In this document: piece after piece, positions 18,422 through 20,992 of the stretch
Position numbering within the stretch: position 1 is the first letter of the stretch
Layout: each line of letters starts with the position of its first letter
Source: a virus
IMG/VR virus record: IMGVR_UViG_3300024503_000544
Coordinates: 1 to 20,992 of that record
Direction: 5' to 3' (one strand)
Length of the DNA: 20,992 bases
Notes under the pieces: generated by a model
The model's input: only the letters and a program-made list of their open reading frames with translations
What the model was told of the DNA's origin: nothing
The model's database searches: none
Translations under genes and position numbers: made by a program

Positions 18422-18568
18422 ATGAATAAGCAGAAAAGACTAGACCTTGCAGACAGGATACAGGAGTACAGGAATTACATATTCCACCTGACTGAAGTAC
18501 GCAAGCCGATTGAATTCGGAGACGTAGACGGCTTCTTAAGACACATACAACGTAAACTAGAAGAGTAA
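18422..18568 (+). CDS. Very small helical protein
   Basis: This is a 48-residue frame from ATG 18422 to TAA 18568. The product is highly charged and helical (NKQKRLDLADRIQEYRNYIF, then DGFLRHIQRKLEE). Not recognised. It starts 19 nt after tRNA-like element B. The stop is followed after one base by the next ATG. Confidence 0.6.
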   Translation: MNKQKRLDLADRIQEYRNYIFHLTEVRKPIEFGDVDGFLRHIQRKLEE

Positions 18569-18569
18569 T

Positions 18570-18731
18570 ATGAAAGCAATCCAATCCCTCGCATCATTCG
18601 CAATGGTGCTGTTCTTTTTCCTGAGCACGATAGTCGCGCCAATGGCCGGCATTTGGTTCTTACTGCCGCTGACTATCCTGTGCCTGAACCTGAGCCTGAA
18701 CCTATTCGTTCAAATTCATAATTCCAAGTAA
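18570..18731 (+). CDS. Small membrane protein
   Basis: This is a 53-residue protein with two hydrophobic helices: SLASFAMVLFFFLSTIVAP and WFLLPLTILCLNLSLNLFV, joined by a short MAG turn. Both ends are predicted on the same side of the membrane. Function unknown. It is tightly packed, 1 nt from each neighbour. Confidence 0.6.
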   Translation: MKAIQSLASFAMVLFFFLSTIVAPMAGIWFLLPLTILCLNLSLNLFVQIHNSK

Positions 18732-18732
18732 C

Positions 18733-18927
18733 ATGACTGAGAAATTCTACTTCCGCAAGCTAGGCGGTTGGCCGTTCGAAATGGAGGCCACAATCAACGA
18801 TGACCGCCACCGCGCAAACTTCCTAGCGGCCATGAAGCGCAAGGGTTTTCATCAGGTCGATGAGGACTACTTCCGCCAAGACGAGCGCATCAAGTCGGCA
18901 TTCAACACAATGTTTTTCAATCGCTAA
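18733..18927 (+). CDS. Small hypothetical protein
   Basis: This is a 64-residue soluble protein, rich in Phe and Arg/Asp (EKFYFRKLGGWPFEMEATIN, then HQVDEDYFRQDERIKSAFN). No known motif. Its ATG follows the previous TAA after one base. Its codon use is G+C-richer than in the left half of the window, as for all genes in this operon. Confidence 0.7.
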   Translation: MTEKFYFRKLGGWPFEMEATINDDRHRANFLAAMKRKGFHQVDEDYFRQDERIKSAFNTMFFNR

Positions 18928-18939
18928 TTCAATAAACCA

Positions 18940-19332
18940 ATGATGTATACAACTTTCAACATCGGGTTGAATAACAACCCCTACGGCTACGAGCAAGTAG
19001 CAGACATGGTAACCCGCTCATTCAGCCGCTTCACCAACAGGGTGCAAGTGCAACTGCGCGAAGGCCTGTACCACCCCAATGATGAGACGATAATCTTCGA
19101 GCCTACAGCGGTGGTTCGCCTAGAACATTCGCTAGGCTATCAAGACCATGAGTGGGCTGAGTTGATAACGAGAACGCTATGCGACGTGTTCACTCAAGAG
19201 TGCATCCCATACCGACACATCGACGTGAAGGGTTCGGATGTGACCATAACCGAGGAGTTGGTCTACAACGACAATTTCAAGGGTGACAAGTATGACTTTG
19301 ACCCCGCGTACTTCATTGACTACGCAAACTAA
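18940..19332 (+). CDS. Hypothetical protein
   Basis: This 130-residue, largest-but-unrecognised member of the operon is acidic and alpha/beta in character (TTFNIGLNNNPYGYEQVADM, then TRTLCDVFTQECIPYRHIDV, then DFDPAYFIDYAN). The order (an asparagine-rich start, then EQVADMVTRSFS) may reflect a small ligand-binding or inhibitor protein, but nothing proves a function. Its TAA stop provides the first two bases of tRNA-like element C. Confidence 0.75.
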   Translation: MMYTTFNIGLNNNPYGYEQVADMVTRSFSRFTNRVQVQLREGLYHPNDETIIFEPTAVVRLEHSLGYQDHEWAELITRTLCDVFTQECIPYRHIDVKGSDVTITEELVYNDNFKGDKYDFDPAYFIDYAN

Positions 19333-19373
19333 CAGGACTTGGAGCAAGGCGGGTTCGATTCCCGCTCCTGTTC
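19331..19373 (+). ncRNA. Miniature tRNA-like element C (best example)
   Basis: AACAGGA (19331-19337) pairs perfectly with TCCTGTT (19366-19372); the T-arm GCGGG TTCGATT CCCGC (19349-19365) is perfect and has canonical TTC and A at 58. The 11 nt between them, CTTGGAGCAAG, form a 4-bp stub (CTTG/CAAG). The unpaired end base is C, in the position of a discriminator base. At 43 nt this is the minimal acceptor/T-arm minihelix, with no D arm or anticodon arm. It starts in the stop codon of the upstream gene. Confidence 0.85.
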
Positions 19374-19465
19374 TCCTGCATAGCAGGGCTCGATAATGCA
19401 ACGAAGGGAGGGTCGGCAACGGTTGACCTCCCTTTACTTCAGAAACAACTTAAAATCATAATACG
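19374..19465 (+). terminator. Hairpins after element C
   Basis: CCTGC/GCAGG (around 19375-19387) is a 5-bp hairpin touching the 3' end of element C. AAGGGAGG (19404-19411) pairs with CCTCCCTT (19427-19434), with inner TC/GA pairs. The T run is short, so it is likely an mRNA-end stabiliser or partial terminator. The gene-free gap before the ATG at 19466 is otherwise plain. Confidence 0.5.
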
Positions 19466-19744
19466 ATGACAATTTCAGTAACGACAGGAGGCTACGGCTT
19501 CTCACACGATTGGACGCTCAATGCCTACGGCAGAAACTTCTACCTAGGTCAAGACCTCAAGTTCTGCATCCGAGTGCTAGGGATGCAGCCTAGAGACATC
19601 ATCCAAGCAGCGGGTATACAAGTTCCCTGCGATATGCGGGTAGAACGCAATAGGAGGGCGATAGCCCGCTTCATCTGCCGCGAACTAGGCATCACCCGCT
19701 CAAACGTGAAATCAATCTATCCTTGGGGCTTATGCGCTCAATAA
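19466..19744 (+). CDS. Small hypothetical protein
   Basis: This is a 92-residue basic protein. The C-terminal half (RDIIQAAGIQVPCDMRVERN, then RRAIARFICRELGITRSNV) resembles a helical DNA-binding domain in layout, but no family is certain. The N-terminal half is aromatic and glycine-rich (SVTTGGYGFSHDWTLNAYG). It is the first gene after the hairpins at 19374-19465. Not recognised. Confidence 0.7.
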   Translation: MTISVTTGGYGFSHDWTLNAYGRNFYLGQDLKFCIRVLGMQPRDIIQAAGIQVPCDMRVERNRRAIARFICRELGITRSNVKSIYPWGLCAQ

Positions 19745-19755
19745 ACTACACAACT

Positions 19756-20034
19756 ATGGAAACAACAGAAAAGTTCCCCCGCCTGTGCGAAGTAAAAATG
19801 ACAGGTATGTATACAGGCTACGTGTTCCACGATGGCCTGTTCGAATGCGAAGACGAGGCAGATGCACTAGCCTATGCAATCAGTTTGGGCTACGCTAGCC
19901 TTGACGAGGCGTACAATGACGAGGTGTACTACTACACCGAGTGGGAAGAGTGCGACGACACGTGGTACGAACAGCACGACGGCAAGTGGTACGAGTGTAC
20001 CGAAGACAGCAAAGTATTAATCAATAACAACTAA
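19756..20034 (+). CDS. Small acidic protein with Tyr/Glu-rich end
   Basis: This is a 92-residue, strongly acidic protein (EDEADALAYAISLGYASLDE, then ASLDEAYNDEVYYYTEWEEC, then DGKWYECTEDSKVLINNN). An in-frame TTG at 19723 would extend it into the previous gene; ATG 19756 is chosen. The acidic, tyrosine-rich surface is reminiscent of DNA-mimic inhibitor proteins in phages, but this is only a compositional hint. Confidence 0.7.
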   Translation: METTEKFPRLCEVKMTGMYTGYVFHDGLFECEDEADALAYAISLGYASLDEAYNDEVYYYTEWEECDDTWYEQHDGKWYECTEDSKVLINNN

Positions 20035-20039
20035 GTAAT

Positions 20040-20285
20040 ATGTTAGACAACGTAAAAATTACCAATGACGGCTTCGTGTGGCTCATTGTCACCGACTCAG
20101 CCAAAGAGTTATTCTCATCAGGTGCGCTCGAGATATTCGAGTTGCTAGAGAACGGCAGTGAATCGCTTATCCTGACACGCGAGCATCTCAATGCGGCTCT
20201 CGAATGGGGCAACGAGATAGGCGTGGAAATCGGCTCACTATCATCCCTGAATGATGGCTACGCTTGGCAACAACAGAACCGATGA
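20040..20285 (+). CDS. Small acidic hypothetical protein
   Basis: This 81-residue acidic alpha/beta protein contains a strand/turn VKITNDGFVWLIVTDSAKEL, an amphipathic helix ALEIFELLENGSESL, and an end WGNEIGVEIGSLSSLNDGYA. It was not recognised. It overlaps the next gene as ATGA. Confidence 0.7.
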   Translation: MLDNVKITNDGFVWLIVTDSAKELFSSGALEIFELLENGSESLILTREHLNAALEWGNEIGVEIGSLSSLNDGYAWQQQNR

Positions 20286-20449
20286 GAAGAGCAATCATCC
20301 TAGTGGCCATACTCACAGCGGGGCTGTGGGTTGGCTCTTCCCTAGACAAGGAAGTCCTGCTGCACGAGTGTGTACAGCAGACCGAAGGCACGGACGCAGA
20401 CTGCGAAGAGTGCTACGTTAAAGTATACGGACACCATTCAAACGATTAA
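20282..20449 (+). CDS. Small secreted or membrane-anchored protein
   Basis: This is a 55-residue protein. Residues 4-18 (AIILVAILTAGLWVG) form a hydrophobic segment after an Arg-Arg start, a signal peptide or anchor. The remainder is acidic with cysteines at HEC and DCEEC, possibly forming a disulfide or binding metal outside the cytoplasm. It could also be a small periplasmic inhibitor; not recognised. It starts inside the previous stop codon. Confidence 0.6.
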   Translation: MRRAIILVAILTAGLWVGSSLDKEVLLHECVQQTEGTDADCEECYVKVYGHHSND

Positions 20450-20453
20450 TAAC

Positions 20454-20594
20454 ATGACAACAGCAAAACTCACAGCGGAAGCCATCGAGATGTTGGTAGG
20501 CCGCACCATCTACAGCGCAGGCGACAATTGGATTAAGCTAGACAATGGTCTAGTAATCTACCTTGAAGACAGCGAAGTCGAACACTTAAATTAA
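20454..20594 (+). CDS. Very small acidic protein
   Basis: This is a 46-residue acidic frame (TTAKLTAEAIEMLVGRTIYS, then DNWIKLDNGLVIYLEDSEVE) with the look of a small beta-hairpin plus helix. The first residues have a helix followed by a strand. It starts 4 nt after the previous gene. Not recognised. Confidence 0.6.
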   Translation: MTTAKLTAEAIEMLVGRTIYSAGDNWIKLDNGLVIYLEDSEVEHLN

Positions 20595-20601
20595 CAACCC
20601 C

Positions 20602-20961
20602 ATGACAACACAGAACTTTATCGATGCGCTTGGTCGCATCAACTTCACCCACATCCACGAGTCAGCCGAGTACAACAGCATCCGCTCCGACGACGGCTTC
20701 GAGGTGGTGTACAGCGTAAGGCTAGCCACATTCACCAAAGACTTGCCACTGCAAATGGTGATGCAACTTCGGTACAACGACTCACACGTTATGAGTTTCG
20801 GTGCAGAGACCGAGGCCGACAACAGGTCGCTAGTCGATTGTTATGTAGAAACCCGCGAACGCGCTAGACGTGCTGAGATAGCGGCAGAGAAGGACGTTCT
20901 CAGAGCAGGGTACAATAAGTTCATGGACTACGTCGAGTCCGTGTACGAGAAGGTAGACTGA
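20602..20961 (+). CDS. Hypothetical protein with C-terminal coiled region
   Basis: This is a 119-residue protein. The first 75 residues are alpha/beta (IDALGRINFTHIHESAEYNS, then GFEVVYSVRLATFTKDLPL). The last 40 form a charged helix (CYVETRERARRAEIAAEKDV, then NKFMDYVESVYEKVD), possibly a coiled coil. Not recognised. It is the last complete gene in the window; the remaining 31 bases hold no coding start of note. Confidence 0.7.
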   Translation: MTTQNFIDALGRINFTHIHESAEYNSIRSDDGFEVVYSVRLATFTKDLPLQMVMQLRYNDSHVMSFGAETEADNRSLVDCYVETRERARRAEIAAEKDVLRAGYNKFMDYVESVYEKVD

Positions 20962-20992
20962 TGAGGCTTCAGTAGCCGAAACCATGGGGCTT

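Noticed and set aside
14665-19373. Prophage attachment sites at tRNA 3' ends
   Set aside because: The tRNA-like ends lie within the phage's own operons, each with its own matching 5' acceptor strand, and no integrase gene is present in the window.

Overview
The window is most likely part of a tailed bacteriophage genome that infects a member of the Bacteroidetes. The left end carries a portal-like gene and a large terminase, followed by a compact DNA replication module and many very small phage-type genes. Eight promoters have the Bacteroidetes form TTG-N19/20-TAnnTTTG, and Shine-Dalgarno sequences are largely absent. The phage family cannot be fixed from the sequence alone. The host phylum is inferred from promoter grammar and from the BT4734/VirE-type primase.

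Layout. Positions 1-5821 (minus strand) form a packaging/virion operon: three small unknown genes, two mid-sized unknown genes (one perhaps GroES-like), TerL, then a portal-like gene that runs off the left edge. It is driven by a promoter at 5826-5855, which is divergent from a plus-strand promoter at 5864-5893. Positions 5898-10617 (plus) form the replication module: a small cysteine-rich membrane protein, a hairpin-rich RNA segment with complementary loops, a replication/helicase-loader-like protein, an AEP-type primase fused to a DnaB-like helicase, an SSB-like protein with the DDDGLPF tail, and a stand-alone DnaA domain IV protein. A single basic-protein gene is inserted in the opposite direction (10604-10900). 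Positions 10915-15342 (plus) hold small genes, a calcineurin-like phosphoesterase, an HExxH protein, a zinc-ribbon protein, a nest of deeply overlapping genes, a damaged tRNA-Leu-like element, and three tiny overlapping membrane peptides that end in a bidirectional terminator. Positions 15391-16249 (minus) are a cassette of four small, mostly Lys/Arg-rich genes with its own promoter.

Positions 16293-17629 are an apparently gene-poor control region. It contains three 10-bp tandem repeats, a pair of 27-bp direct repeats around a perfect palindrome, and four copies of a 17-bp palindrome AGTGTA-N5-TACACT. This suggests an origin, partition or operator region. Positions 17630-18131 look like a long structured leader RNA containing a boxA-like sequence (AGTTCTTTGACATATTG). 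The leader ends in a tRNA-like acceptor/T-arm element.

Positions 18132-20961 (plus) are a run of ten or more small orphan genes, with visibly higher G+C than the left end. It resembles an early, host-interaction operon. Two junctions carry miniature tRNA-like elements of 43-45 nt: an acceptor stem, a stub and a T-arm, with no D arm or anticodon arm. Each begins inside the stop codon of the upstream gene. I read these as possible tRNA-mimic processing sites (RNase P/RNase Z) punctuating the polycistronic transcript, and they are the most unusual feature of the window. Several promoters elsewhere put their -7 element only 4-6 nt before the ATG, implying leaderless mRNAs.
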